Below, piece after piece: positions 11,901 through 22,804 of a stretch of 64,000 nt of DNA. The translations under genes and the position numbers were made by a program. A model generated the notes under the pieces. The model worked only from the letters and a program-made list of their open reading frames with translations, had not been told where the DNA came from and ran no database searches. Source of the DNA: Perkinsus olseni. Its lineage: Eukaryota > Perkinsozoa > Perkinsida > Perkinsidae. Numbering within the stretch: the stretch's first letter is position 1; each line of letters opens with the position of its first letter. The stretch lies in assembly GCA_013115135.1 (NCBI GenBank), contig JABANP010000094.1, positions 62,001 through 126,000 on the forward strand, given 5' to 3'.

Positions 11901-14900
11901 AGCGCTTGATGGGCCTCTGCGATTTGGGCCGATCGAGAAGCTGTTGGATTGTGGGCACATAGGGCCCGTAGCTGGGGGCAGGGGGCGAGAGACCGAGGCT
12001 GGCGAAAGGGACCCGGTTACACTCGGTCATCAGATAGAATTTGATACCACGTGCGGTAGCCCTGCCGAAGTTGATCTCGCCGGAGTGTTCGAACATGGTA
12101 ACCGTCGTTTTATCTGAGTACCGGATACTTCTAACGGGGCCTTCCTGGCAGGCTTCCGGACGGCACTCGTAGCACTTGGAGACGATTTCCTTGCAGTCTC
12201 CTGAACGAGTACCCTCGTACCAGTGCTTAGACACGAAGAACGTGTAGGGTGAGCCTGCGTCCACTAAGGCATAGACGTCTTGACCGTCGACCTTGAGCTG
12301 GGTCATGAGGGACGCCACCGCATGAGTCTCCTCAGCGATAGGCGAGATGGCTAGCCTGACAAGCTTCTCGCCGCAGCATATGACGAGCACTAGAGTGAAA
12401 CCGAGGGTGATTGAGGCGAATAGGGTCATTTAATATGATCACAACTGCTTCACCGGATCATTAGCCGGGAGCTCCAGGGTCGTCACAAAGCCACATAGTC
12501 AATCAGTGGCTAGAAAAGGCGTTCATAGCGTGAGAGGAGGCGTGCTCAACCTAAATCATTGGAAATGCGTGTTGAGGTCTTGTTGGTACACCTGCGTGGT
12601 GTAGTTTCACCTGGATCGAGATTAAGATTCTTCAGTACTCAGTGGGAGGCTAGCTATAATTCATAGCTAGCCTCCCACAGTGGGAGTCCCACTGAGTCCC
12701 ACAAGAGACCCAAGGACCCATTTCTTTATAGCCTATAAAGAGATCCTTGACTCAGCCGTCAGTATGACACTAACTGCGCGGCTCGATCATTTGGGAGTAT
12801 GTCCGTGTTGAACCTAGCTCGCGGCACCCGAGCGCAACAACGCGGTGACAGGCACTGGCTACTGGTCATCGTCTCCTCCACTGGTCTATCCGCTCGAGAG
12901 TAGGTTTTTCCCAGCTGTGTTCGCTCTATGCCGAGCGAAGCTGTTCTGAAAGGACGTGCTGCTTCGCCCGGTCAGGCAACAGGGGTTCCTCAATACGTGC
13001 GAACACGCACGAGCAGACGCCAATCCCAACACAAGACTCAGTGTGCAGCGTTTATAGCTGAACGAGAGGTAGCTCGTTTCTTGCCTCACCGGATGAGCTA
13101 GCAAGATTGAGGAACCCGTAGTACGTGATACGGCATACAGAGCCCGCAGTGCGCAGCGACGAGGGCGTGTCTCGTCTCGCGTGGAGGGCGTGCGCTACTG
13201 CGAGCGGACTGCTGCCCCCACGTTGACTCGATACCGTTAGGCCGGCGCTCAGTGGTTTTATGAATCTCGTGACGGAAGGCAGATGGACTTATCCTCCACA
13301 GTTTTTTGAACACCTGCAAACTGTTTCAGGACTAGACGTGTATCTTGAAAGTCAGAGTGAAACAAAGATGATATTCTACACGAAGTTTGCGTCGTAAACA
13401 GAACCGATGGCATGTATGAGATGCTTGAATGTAAAGGATTAAGTATACTATGACTATCAAATTGGGGCAGCACGCAATAGGTCTATCACTCTCGCGCACC
13501 CTAGAAGTGAAACGGTGATCGATATGTTGTTAAAAAAATCTGGTCAGATTTCAACTCTACTCAGCCCCGTTGTGCATAAGTTTGGTTGTAAAATTGTGCA
13601 TATTCGAGAAGTTTTTGCGCTTTTTTCGTTTTGGACTATCAAAATCGAACACACTGTATATTCATGATACTTGTGCTATACACTATACCAATGTACCGTA
13701 TTGGTGTGTGTGAATTGAGTACTCCTGTTGAACAGTCGGGCATCAATTCACAGTGTGTGTGAGTTCAAACTGAGTTTATACTGCCGACAGTACAGCTTGG
13801 TTACCCTAGCATCACCGACGTACCTTCCCGAAAGGGATTAGTTCACCACTGTTCATCAAGCCGATGAATGTATTAACCAATATACCGTGTTAGTCTCAAC
13901 TATACGGATATTGTTCTCATTATCGACATTACATCCATACCGTAAAATCTTGGATAATCCACATGCTCATGATTTCCGCCGGAGATACGTCATTGACTCG
14001 TGGCGGGAAAGTGCTTTACTCCCGGATCGATAACAGGAGATTTTTTCTCCATATCGAAGTTGACCATACCAAAACTTTCACAACAAATGCAAAATAGCAC
14101 CTCTGCCCGTCTTCTTTTAGGCTGCAGAGCTCGAGCTACACTCCGGGCATGAACTTTGGCGTTGTGGTGGAGCTGCTGCCCCTCATGGACCACTCCACCG
14201 TTGATTCACTTTCTGACACTAGGTGAGATCTTCCTTCCGCGTCACGGCGTCGCACTCGACCGTACCGCTGTCAGGGCCTCGGACGACCACGACGTAGCGG
14301 ACGAGTTCCAATCAGTTGTGTTTAGCTGTTCTTGGCGTAGCACCGACGCTGAGGTGGATCGAAGCCATCCGGTGTACAGCGAGGCCTGGGTGGTGGCTAC
14401 TGGGGAGAGGGACTGGCAGTGGGAGAGTGAGGATGATTGGCCGCGAGGGATGGACAGGTGGGGAAAGGAGTCTGGCTGAGTATCCTCCCGGTCCCCTCCG
14501 CCCCGCCGTATTTCTTGTTGACTTGGATCTGGATCTGTGTCGAATCTGAAAGCTCGGAGCCTTCGCAGGGTCCCCAATCGTATAGGATTACCGTTGGTTG
14601 TGCAGGTACCTCGGTCCTCCTACCATGACCGCTGGCGCCTTCACACTCACACTCACGGAAGCGAACGGCTTCGAGCTCACTGCGGCCGTCCCGGGTGCCG
14701 GTATGAGGTCGATGCGCAGTCTGAACGAGGAAGCTACCATCAATGGGTTGCTCGCCGAGAAGTGTTGCTACGCTGGCCTGCGAAGTGCGGAGGGATGGTC
14801 CACCGTCGAGAGTGGGGTTCATGATGCTCCTGCTGACCGCCAGCCCCGGGAGGCTGTCGAGGCTAACCTAGCCAGCACTGCGGGCAGGAAGCCAGAGCTG

Positions 14901-16259
14901 GCCCGGCGACTCACGGTGCATCCTAAGAGCCCTATGGGGCTGAGAGGCAGTTATCGGTACGAGAAGGAGAGGCGGCAGAGAGGCTCTCAGCGGCGTCTGC
15001 GGAGGTCCGAAACGAGTAGCTTCCCGAGGCGAGTGACGGAGCCGAGGACCAGTTGTAGCTCGCTGAGACCGAAGGCTCACATGTCGTACAACGCGATCAT
15101 CGACTTCCTGCTCTACGGCCCTCGCATGTGTCCGTATTTCGTGGACGTCGTCTGGTTGTGTGAAGAGGCGGTGGTTGGTCAGGCTGGTCAAAGGGAATCC
15201 GCAGCCGTGCTGGGGGACCTCAGGCTGCTTCTCAGGATCCTCGAGTTTGATGTCATGGACCACTGTGATGAGTGTCGTGAAGCGGTGATGGCGCTGTGCC
15301 GAAGGGTCTCTCTCGACTTCAGCGATATGAAGTGTATTTACTTTCTCGGAGTATGCGCTGATGTGGCGCCGACTATATTCGGGGAAATGCTCCGCGATGA
15401 CCAGAAGGCAGCCGAGGTTGGTCATCGTCTTTTACAAGCTGTCCTGGCCGAGGGAGACGCTGCGGCTGCCGAAACGCTCATACGTGGCTATACGAGGCTG
15501 GTGGCGAGGGTGTGGAAGCCCGAGCGACGAAGATCGATGCTGGTGGATACTTACCGAGTGTACGCTCATGAGCCCAGAAAGGCTAGCATGGCCCTTCAGG
15601 TGCTGCTCCGGGCTGGCTTGCACGACCCTCTAGGCTTCATCAGCACGTTCTCTGATCTCGCGGTCGAGGGGGATGATGGCACAACAGCGGTGCTGGTGCT
15701 GGTGTCGCTGCTACACAAGCATCCACGACGACTTCGACATTGTGTACCGGAGTTTGCGGAAGCTGCGGTACTGCGGTGTCTAGACCCTGTCTTCCCGCTT
15801 CGCCGAAGAAACTGCCTCATCCCGGCCACCACTGCCCTTCACGAGATGGTCAAGACTTTCCCGAACACTTCGTTCGATCAGCCGACGCAACGGTTCGCTG
15901 TTGCTAAGGACTCTACTATTATCGTCTACGACTTGCGCACAGCGAGCAAGTGGCGAGTGCTGGAGGGCCACCGTGGGGACGTCTCGGCCACTGCGTTTGA
16001 CCCGACAGGGACTCAGTTGGCATCCTATTCTGCACAGGATGCCACCTTGCGTGTGTGGCAGTGCGGCTCGACGGGTTTTTTCGGTGGGATACTCGGCTTT
16101 GCTGGGAAGTTTGTTCTCACGCGACAGCTACAGCGCATTGAACCGGGGCGAGATGTTGACGAGTGGCGGTGCAGGTTAGTGTGGAGAAGTGGGAGTGAGT
16201 TGCTGCTGACGAGAGAAGATAATACTGGTATGCTCATTAAGACTTCTGAGAAAGGCTGA
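8945..16259 (+). CDS. WDR7/rabconnectin-3-beta-like WD40 protein, multi-exon
   Basis: Large WD40 scaffold; WDR7 relatives partner with DMXL proteins in V-ATPase assembly and vesicle acidification. N-terminal exons: 8945-9033, a long exon from about 9080 to 10170 with WD motifs (VSVWDVQTG, VMLWDLTSG), and about 10252-10461. After a ~3.6-kb gap the frame resumes near 14121-14222 and in a long final exon from about 14600 to 16259. That exon ends with the family's diagnostic C terminus: IIVYDLRTASKWRVLEGH, then FDPTGTQLASYSAQDATLRV and WQCGSTGFFGGILG. Between the two blade blocks lies a helical region. The gap holds a complete protease gene on the other strand (11347-12429). The alternative, two separate genes, is less likely because the two halves match N- and C-terminal parts of one family. 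The 5' start is not resolved. Confidence 0.75.
11347..12429 (-). CDS. Pepsin-like aspartyl protease, intact single exon, nested in the WDR7-like gene
   Basis: 360 residues, about the size of secreted A1 proteases. Residues 1-20 form a hydrophobic signal peptide. The first catalytic motif is DAGS (D57) rather than DTGS; the second is DTGA (D243). A YLSGGEQPTGELILGGQD block and a WTIGLPAFIGRYFLYDW C-terminal block match the family. There is no clear flap-type YGTG. Paired Cys residues near 85-95 (CYEC) are shared with the other two local copies. No introns are visible, which is unusual here and suggests spread as an intronless (possibly retroposed) family. Transcription is opposite to the host gene. 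It should act in secretory vesicles or outside the cell; substrate unknown. Confidence 0.85.
   Translation of the reverse strand: MTLFASITLGFTLVLVICCGEKLVRLAISPIAEETHAVASLMTQLKVDGQDVYALVDAGSPYTFFVSKHWYEGTRSGDCKEIVSKCYECRPEACQEGPVRSIRYSDKTTVTMFEHSGEINFGRATARGIKFYLMTECNRVPFASLGLSPPAPSYGPYVPTIQQLLDRPKSQRPIKRYAFSVYLSGGEQPTGELILGGQDKSKYRGALEYVTIVDKAFPRIVLSNIEIGSTSYAIKGNNEASIDTGANTLTMPKSFQAVVMHSLRTAGERPVNITEASGMYRISCGDAQYLPSISFLMRGSKGKLLSLRVKPSSYVSEETEGRCILAILFDGPWTIGLPAFIGRYFLYDWDKSRIGIAKVK
12430..14120. other. Remainder of the large WDR7 gap; no gene seen
   Basis: Contains the hairpin at 12642-12678 and AT-rich stretches. No exon with a plausible frame and splice signals was recognised. Confidence 0.45.
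12642..12678. repeat. Perfect 16-bp inverted repeat with 5-nt loop
   Basis: Arm 12642-12657 (GTGGGAGGCTAGCTAT) is the exact reverse complement of 12663-12678. It lies about 210 bp upstream of the nested protease start codon on the minus strand and could form a stable hairpin or be a mobile-element end. Confidence 0.85.
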
Positions 16260-16481
16260 TCCCTATTCCGTGGTTCCAATCAACCTGATGTTGTCAAGAG
16301 GTTCTTGCATTATTGTCATTCTTGCGTTCGTGCGTAAGTGGCTTAATATGATATCAGTGGAAGCGTAGAGAGGGTCTCATTCCCTAGTTACCGAGCCTTC
16401 AGTCGGATCACGAAGGAGTGATCTGGCTGCTCCCATAGAGGAATCGGGAATCTATCGCGGTGTGGAACTCTGCGGGCTGGG

Positions 16482-16716
16482 TGCATGGAGTCTGTCTCAG
16501 ACTCATTGGTCCTTTTCCCATCACCCTTCTTTCCACTCTCAACACTACCACCCGTCATTGAGTTATAAGTATTATCTTATGAAGTCAGTCACTGACAACA
16601 CCAATGGTCAATACAATAATGGTACTACAGCTACAGCAGTACAATCGATCAACTGGGCGCACGCTAGATACGGCGAAAGATAGGTCAGGGCGACTCACAG
16701 CGGGTTATCGCTTGCA
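16482..16716 (-). repeat. 3' LTR
   Basis: 235 bp, one substitution (A/G in the CTTATGAAGTCA context) relative to the other LTR. It contains the last codons and stop of the element's ORF. Confidence 0.92.
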
Positions 16717-19256
16717 CGCCCCCCAGCCATGGCCTCAGCGCCGTGATCATCCAACCATGATATCACTTTTGATGGAAGACGACGGGTCTTAGTAGGCTTA
16801 AAGGCACCCAAAACAGAACTAACATCAATAGTCCAAGTAAAATCAGGCCTATCACGGACCAACGGACGTTTATAACGACCTTTACTATCCTTATTGAGAG
16901 AAAGAGCTTGAATAGTGTCACCATCACGGCTCATCACTTCCAAGATATAGAGAGTACGTCTCGGTTCCGCCGAAGTAGAGGAAGTAACATCTTCGTCAAG
17001 AGGGTAGATCACGAAGTCACCAACAGAGATATCCGAACTCGGGATACCAACATCAGCAGGAAGAGCAAGACGAAAAGTGCTTGCACTGTAAGCTTGATGC
17101 GGTTTCACAGCGTGATTAAAATCCCGTAACTCCTCATCAGAACGATACGGTAACAACTGGCCAAGGGATACCCAACCCTGAGACCAGCCATCTAGGCGGT
17201 ATAAATAGGGGTTCGACTCATGAAGGGCCGAAATAACGAAGGGGCCCCGAATCACACGGTGTCCATCTTCCACCCTTGAAAGACGCACGGAATCACCTAC
17301 CTTGTAGACACGTACAGGAGACTTACGAACAAGATCCTGCATCTCAGCTAGGTGAGAATCATCGCTCTGGATGATACTACAGATATAAAAGACGTCAGCA
17401 ATTTCATTATAGAGACGATCCCATCTCTCAGAAATCTCATCCGAGGATTTTGGAGGAAAGTCAATATCAAATATGGGCCTATCAACGCCAAAAACTATCT
17501 CAGACGGACTAAAACCATGAGGAGCCATCCGAGAACTATTGTGGACGGCTAGAGAGGTCTGTACGACTACCCACCATGGAAGATTACCATCCCGGTCAGT
17601 AGAGTTACAGCGGAGAGCCGTCTTCACCTCCTTAACCACATTCTCAATACGCCCCTGGCATTGAGGACGTCGAGCAATACCTAGAGATCTGGTGATATTC
17701 ATCACCTCTAAAAAGCGGCGCAACTCTTCAGAAGAGTGCGACGGTGGAGAGTCTAGTTGAACTCGACGAGGGCGTCCCATTATTGCTATCCATTGCAAGA
17801 GGCCATAGATAACACAATTAGTGGAGGTTGAGGCTACCGGAAAGCCGAGGGCAAAATTGCTCGCGCAATCTACTATCAGTACCAAGTAAGGACACGCATT
17901 AGGGTCAGAATCGACCCCATCGGCATCCTTCAATGGACCCAAGAAGTCCAACTGGATCTCAGCAAAGCGCGGTGAACCACGCCGATAAGAGAAAGGCTGC
18001 GTAGGATTCGCTCCACCAGTTTTACTCAATTGGCACGTACGACACCTTTCCACGGCACGACGAATAACTTTACCAATACGAGGAAAATAAAAACCAGCCG
18101 CAAGTACGGCTTGCAAGCATCTCGCAGCCGAGCGATGACAACCAGTCAACGGCGCATGATGAAAGTGGTAAATAGTCCACGCCCGAGCTCTGGGGGTGAA
18201 TAAATAAATATACCAATCCGGACTAACTTTAAAATCTCTATACCGTAGAACCTTGTCATCAGCGTCCCAGCGGAAGGAAGCCCTGGGACCCTCACATAAA
18301 GAACGCGCGCCAGGCTTCACGGAAGAGTCCGATAGCACGTTTAGCGCTACCAAAATATCATATACAGTAATACCACGAACAACTTCAACATTCTCAGCAT
18401 ACTCAGGACAGTCACAGGCGGACGCCATATGGCGCACTATATCAGCCTCCGTCATATTACCAACCGTGGTTAAATCCACAAAAGCAGAGCTCTCACTTTT
18501 GGTCTGGTCATCACAAACAGCCAACGACACTGTGGGAACTGGCCGACAGTCGGTCGCTTCGGCGACATCAATTGGATGAAGACAACGGTGACTGGACCAT
18601 AGATGAGGGCCGACGGTAAAAACATCCTGAGCACATGATGTCACCATCATCATATTAACATGAGCAGGACAACTAGGCTTAGTAGTCTTTTCTAACACTG
18701 GATTAAGAGCATCACGCCCCCCAGTTTTCCCAATGTTAAGACTGGGTAAAGTGGAACTTAGGCGAGAAAGACGGTCCGCCTCCGAGTTTCTCGACCCTTC
18801 AATATATTGAAAGGTTAACTCAACATCATAATTGAAGCGGCGACGACCCTTCTCAGGACGAGTCGCAGGCCAGAGCACAGCGTCGTAGTAGGCGTCCTTG
18901 TGAGGAGAGACATTCCAGGCTTTCGCAAAACTGAGAGGGCTACTGCCAATCCCCTTCCCATCCATATTAATGAAGGAAAGATCCCCAAGGGAGGGAGAAT
19001 TGGTCGAAAACCCGAGTAGCTCAGCTGCAACCTTAGAGGGAGGTAATGACATCAACTCCGGCACAGAAGAGGGAGTCGAAGAGGAAGACTCATCACCGAC
19101 AGAGGATAGAGCGGCTTCACGCACGAGAGATGAGAGAAGGTCAGAATGGGTGGTGAGCTTAGCCACGGACGGTGCACCATGCATGGAGTCTGTCTCAGAC
19201 TCATTGGTCCTTTTCCCATCACCCTTCTTTCCACTCTCAACACTACCACCCGTCAT
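16695..19256 (-). CDS. Fused retroelement polyprotein: N-terminal leader, RNase H tail, integrase
   Basis: 853 codons, uninterrupted. Residues 1-140 are Ser-rich and resemble no domain. Residues about 141-166 (VELTFQYIEGSRNSEADRLS) match the C-terminal end of a gypsy-type RNase H. An HHCC zinc finger follows at about 364-408 (CRTCQ). The integrase core has D437 (QLDFLGP), D502 (VQLDS) and E538 (QGRIEN), with exactly 35 residues between the last two. A GPF-like module (RGPFVISALHE) and a long C-terminal extension (VGDFVIYPLDED) follow. Protease, reverse transcriptase and most of RNase H are missing, yet the frame is preserved across the junction. This is either an in-frame internal deletion or selection on an integrase-only product. 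Confidence 0.88.
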   Translation of the reverse strand: MTGGSVESGKKGDGKRTNESETDSMHGAPSVAKLTTHSDLLSSLVREAALSSVGDESSSSTPSSVPELMSLPPSKVAAELLGFSTNSPSLGDLSFINMDGKGIGSSPLSFAKAWNVSPHKDAYYDAVLWPATRPEKGRRRFNYDVELTFQYIEGSRNSEADRLSRLSSTLPSLNIGKTGGRDALNPVLEKTTKPSCPAHVNMMMVTSCAQDVFTVGPHLWSSHRCLHPIDVAEATDCRPVPTVSLAVCDDQTKSESSAFVDLTTVGNMTEADIVRHMASACDCPEYAENVEVVRGITVYDILVALNVLSDSSVKPGARSLCEGPRASFRWDADDKVLRYRDFKVSPDWYIYLFTPRARAWTIYHFHHAPLTGCHRSAARCLQAVLAAGFYFPRIGKVIRRAVERCRTCQLSKTGGANPTQPFSYRRGSPRFAEIQLDFLGPLKDADGVDSDPNACPYLVLIVDCASNFALGFPVASTSTNCVIYGLLQWIAIMGRPRRVQLDSPPSHSSEELRRFLEVMNITRSLGIARRPQCQGRIENVVKEVKTALRCNSTDRDGNLPWWVVVQTSLAVHNSSRMAPHGFSPSEIVFGVDRPIFDIDFPPKSSDEISERWDRLYNEIADVFYICSIIQSDDSHLAEMQDLVRKSPVRVYKVGDSVRLSRVEDGHRVIRGPFVISALHESNPYLYRLDGWSQGWVSLGQLLPYRSDEELRDFNHAVKPHQAYSASTFRLALPADVGIPSSDISVGDFVIYPLDEDVTSSTSAEPRRTLYILEVMSRDGDTIQALSLNKDSKGRYKRPLVRDRPDFTWTIDVSSVLGAFKPTKTRRLPSKVISWLDDHGAEAMAGGRASDNPL

Positions 19257-19414
19257 TGAGTTATAAGTATTATCTTATGGAGTCAGTCACTGACAACACC
19301 AATGGTCAATACAATAATGGTACTACAGCTACAGCAGTACAATCGATCAACTGGGCGCACGCTAGATACGGCGAAAGATAGGTCAGGGCGACTCACAGCG
19401 GGTTATCGCTTGCA
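19180..19414 (-). repeat. 5' LTR
   Basis: 235 bp. The ORF start codon (19256-19254) lies inside this LTR, so the first ~25 residues are LTR-encoded. Confidence 0.92.
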
Positions 19415-20992
19415 TGGGAGCGCGAGATCGTAATATAATCGCCCCCGGGGCGACGCCCCGGAGTAACAACGGCTAGCTAGTAGCCACTATTCTGACAAGC
19501 CTAGCCGACCGACTCATTGGGAGACTCCCAATCGTCAGAAGTGGTTGATCAACTTGTTCTCTACCTCGGAGACTGTGCTGGGGATCGTAGGATGGTCGAA
19601 GACGACAGTTTTATCCCACCACAGCGCTAGGAACACTAGTACCTAAAGACCACGGAAATAACTCAGTCATTCTCTCAAGACTTGGACGAACACAAGGGCT
19701 AAGTAGCTGCAAACAGCAGCGTTATTCTAACAATCATCGTGATCATATCCATTCGACACCAGTGTTGTGACAACTCTATGTATCCGCGAGCAGAAGAGGC
19801 CACCGCATATTCAATGTTCTCGTTAGAGGTCTTATGGTTACTGCATGATACTCATCGTATAGCTTGCTGAAGCTCGCGCCTAATTGATGATCCATGGCCT
19901 CGATCACAGCGGGACAGACGGGTCCTGCGTACGTGTATGCATCCCCTCCGATTGCCTCAGCGGCCCACTAAAGTTTCTTCCTCACCTCGTGAAATGTCGA
20001 ACTCTTCGGGTTGTAGAGTGGATCAAACTTATCTGGGCTGCTACGCGATTCGACATACCTGTTGCCCGTATATTCGTTATTAATAGCCGATCGGTAAGAG
20101 AAGTGCGTTCATCCAAACCCTGAAAAGCAACATTGGGTTGGTACTCACCAAAGCCTTCCCTCGCGTGGAACCAAAGCGGTCATCCTTCTCTGGACAAGTG
20201 AGCCTGTCCCTTTTGACGATCGTCTCTCACGGCGAAACTTACGAAGCCCATCACCACAGATATAGCCGCTTCGAAGGTAGTGGACCCGTTGGTGAAAGCA
20301 CGCATCTTCTAAGTTGGAGTATTTCTGAGGTCGATAATTCTTTTCAGGATGCCATATGACGATCACGAGCGATGGAGTTCGTCGTTCTCATTGTAAAAAC
20401 CCTACATTGCTGGGAGGGTCTGGGTTTATCGTACGCATCGCTTCGCCGAGGAGTCAGTTTAAAACGAATATCGCAGCAGCTGACGCTCTGGTGATGTTCT
20501 GTTCAACCGGCGGTTGGAATTTCAAGGTTGAACTTGGGTATGTGAATCCCCGTAACGGAGATTGTCTACGCTTCCAAGCGGCATTGGCGTCAACACGGTG
20601 TCGCAGAATCAGTGATCGCATGTTAAGCATGTGGCTTACTTTAACTTATTGCTTCCAGTGTCTTAACGACGTAGAATCATCGCGAGAAGATGGGTGCAAT
20701 TTACTTCTCGGATAGGGAGGGACTGTTCCGCCAACACGACTCATTCCTCCGTATCAAAAACTCTGATCATATCGAGCTGAGAGAATAAGTTGAGCTCAAT
20801 TATACCGAAAGAGAGAAAGAGAAGGTTGAAGTCTCACCCATTGCTAAACCAAATGAATCGCAGTAGTGAGCGCCTTTCATCAACAGTGAAAGGGTCTTGC
20901 CCTGTATACCCTCCATTTTGGGAGTTGTCATGCGCTAGGTCAAATCGAAAAGAAATTAAAAAATCGATCTCGATCGTGTATAAAAAATGTTA
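19415..20992. other. Region between retroelement and protease; contains a decayed gene-family copy
   Basis: Apart from the relic at 19831-20040 no gene was recognised. The sequence up to about 20370 may hold further decayed exons of the same relic. Confidence 0.4.
19831..20040 (-). pseudogene. Relic copy of an unrecognised local protein family
   Basis: On the minus strand the frame reads DPLYNPKSSTFHEVRKKL, an in-frame TAG, WAAEAIGG, then AVIEAMDHQLGASF and LYDEYHAVTI. Two other loci here (23590-23790 and 36896-37264) share the pattern A-V-I/L, a spaced G-x-x-F, then L-x-x-E/Q-Y-H-A/G-V-T. The internal stop marks this copy as broken. The family's function is unknown; I do not recognise the domain. 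Confidence 0.6.
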
Positions 20993-22105
20993 TTATTTCA
21001 CCCCAGCAAAGCCAATGCGAGCTTTATCCCAGTCGTAGAAAAAGTAATGCCCAGTAATAGCGGGCAACCCGAGAATCCATCTGTCACCAAAAGTGATTGC
21101 CAAAATACAAATGGCTTCAGTGCTCTTATAAACGTAGCTAGCTGGGGAGACCTCGAGGGCGACATCCTCGCCCTTCAACCCCTGGATGAAGAAAGTTATC
21201 GGCGGCAAATTCTCGGTATCTCCGCAAGAAATCTCGTAGAGACCAGATTCCTCCGTGATGGTTACGGGTTTCTTGCCGGCGGTCTGAAGTAGCTGAAGCA
21301 CTTGTGATTTGAAGCCCTCGGGCATCATCATGATGTTGGCACCGCTGTCGAATGATCCAGGCTCTTTCACCGGGATTCGATGCTTCGAGACGTCTCCAAT
21401 ACCCAAGCTTGAGACCACTACAGTACGGTCAACCGGGTCGGCAACCTGGACGTAGGTCAGAGGGCCGCTGTACTTTTCCTTATTTTCACCACCGAGGATG
21501 AGCTCACCAGCAGAGCCCTCACCAGCACTGAGGTACAGCGAGAAGTTGCTGCTCTCGATGAGGCGCTTCGGCTCAGGCTGAGCCAGCAGCTGTTGAACCA
21601 ACGGAACAAAGGGGTCGAACGGGTCGTATTGTTGTGGAGCCAGGCCTAGGGAGGCGTAAGGCGGCCCGTCGCATTCGGCGACCAGTCCGAACTCGATACC
21701 ATCAGCAGTGACGGCGCCGAAATCGACCTTCCCTGCTTGATGGAAGATGCCCACTTCAACCTTGTCGAGAGTCTCTAGGTAGGTGATGGGGCCCTGAACA
21801 CATGGCGGCGGGTTGCATTCATAGCACTTGAAGAGGAGCTCTTGGCACCCTCCTGGGGAGAGGGACTCATACCAGTGTTTCCATACGAAGAAGGTGTTCG
21901 GGCTCTGGGTGTCCACCAGGGCTTTGATCTCTTCGCCGTCGACCTTCAGCTGTGCCACGAGTTGCACCGTAACCGCACTGGCTGCCGCCTTCTGAGGGGA
22001 TATAGCTATCCGCACTAGCTTAGTGCCAGAGGACCCAACGATGAGCCCGATGATGGTGCCGAAAAGTCTTCCGGTCATGGGGAGAGGGCAAACCAGAAGA
22101 TTCAC
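20993..22105 (-). CDS. Pepsin-like aspartyl protease, intact single exon
   Basis: 370 residues, A1 family. The N terminus carries a hydrophobic stretch (GRLFGTIIGLIVGSS) consistent with a signal peptide or anchor. The first motif is DTQS (D65): the normally invariant Gly after D-T is Gln. The second motif is DSGA (D253). A FSLYLSAGEG...ELILGGE block and a WILGLPAITGHYFFYDW C-terminal block match pepsin-like lobes. It is closest to the broken copy at 6340-7446, which also has DTQS. The substitution may reduce or change activity, so a binding or pseudoprotease role is possible. No introns. Confidence 0.87.
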   Translation of the reverse strand: MNLLVCPLPMTGRLFGTIIGLIVGSSGTKLVRIAISPQKAAASAVTVQLVAQLKVDGEEIKALVDTQSPNTFFVWKHWYESLSPGGCQELLFKCYECNPPPCVQGPITYLETLDKVEVGIFHQAGKVDFGAVTADGIEFGLVAECDGPPYASLGLAPQQYDPFDPFVPLVQQLLAQPEPKRLIESSNFSLYLSAGEGSAGELILGGENKEKYSGPLTYVQVADPVDRTVVVSSLGIGDVSKHRIPVKEPGSFDSGANIMMMPEGFKSQVLQLLQTAGKKPVTITEESGLYEISCGDTENLPPITFFIQGLKGEDVALEVSPASYVYKSTEAICILAITFGDRWILGLPAITGHYFFYDWDKARIGFAGVK

Positions 22106-22796
22106 CTCCGGTCGCCCAGGTCACTTATGAGTGCGTGCAGGGGACCAGAAGACAGGCAACGCTGCTAGTTCGAGAAGATATCCTGTTGTGGCTCGAGCGC
22201 CGTTGGCATCAGATGAGGTCTCCAGTGTTCAGGGCTCAGTGGTGTCTTAGAAAGCCCGGTATTCTGGAGCCGCGATTGAGGGAGTGTTGAATCTGATGCA
22301 CTCTCCTCAATCGACGCTCTGTCGCAAGAGACGGTCCGAATGCGTGCAGCAGGAGGACATGCCTCAGATGTACCGTATAGTCTCGATTTCAGTAGCCCTA
22401 GGCAAGTGTTGATCAACGACTTCGCCGTGGACCTCGGTCATAACTGGCGGCTCACCCGAACCCTTTCTTGTGAATCACAAGGACTCGTATTACGTTGGAG
22501 ACGCTCTAGCCTCATGAAGCATGGGCAACGGTGACGCTATCAGGCGGCTAGAACAGCCCTCGACCACCGAGTTGCACAAACCTCCAGGTTAGTTCCGAGA
22601 TTTCGTCAGTCGTTGATTCGAATTATCCGAAGATCGGTATCGAACTTGACGAGTACAGCAATCGGAGAAGCGTCGAGAAGAACAGTGAGTCCAGGCGGAC
22701 AAGTTGATTGTACACCGCCATGCTTATGCTGTGACGGCTCATGGGTCACTTGCCATATCATAGGATCGATGCTATGCTGCATAGACTACGCATTAG
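22106..22796. other. Upstream of protease; no gene seen
   Basis: Contains only short open frames without splice-supported continuity. Confidence 0.4.
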
Positions 22797-22804
22797 GTGA
22801 CGGC

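Larger units (their letters stand above)
16482..19414 (-). mobile_element. LTR retroelement (Ty3/gypsy-like, reverse transcriptase deleted)
   Basis: Two 235-bp direct repeats (16482-16716 and 19180-19414) differ at one base, begin TG and end CA, and are flanked by a 4-bp direct duplication TGGG (16478-16481 and 19415-19418). Read on the minus strand, the bases just inside the 5' LTR (19179 downward, TGGTGCACCGTCC) start with TGG as a tRNA primer-binding site does. A G-rich tract (16717-16729) precedes the 3' LTR. The 2.9-kb element carries one ORF with integrase but no reverse transcriptase or protease, so it needs help to move. Near-identical LTRs imply recent insertion. Confidence 0.92.
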
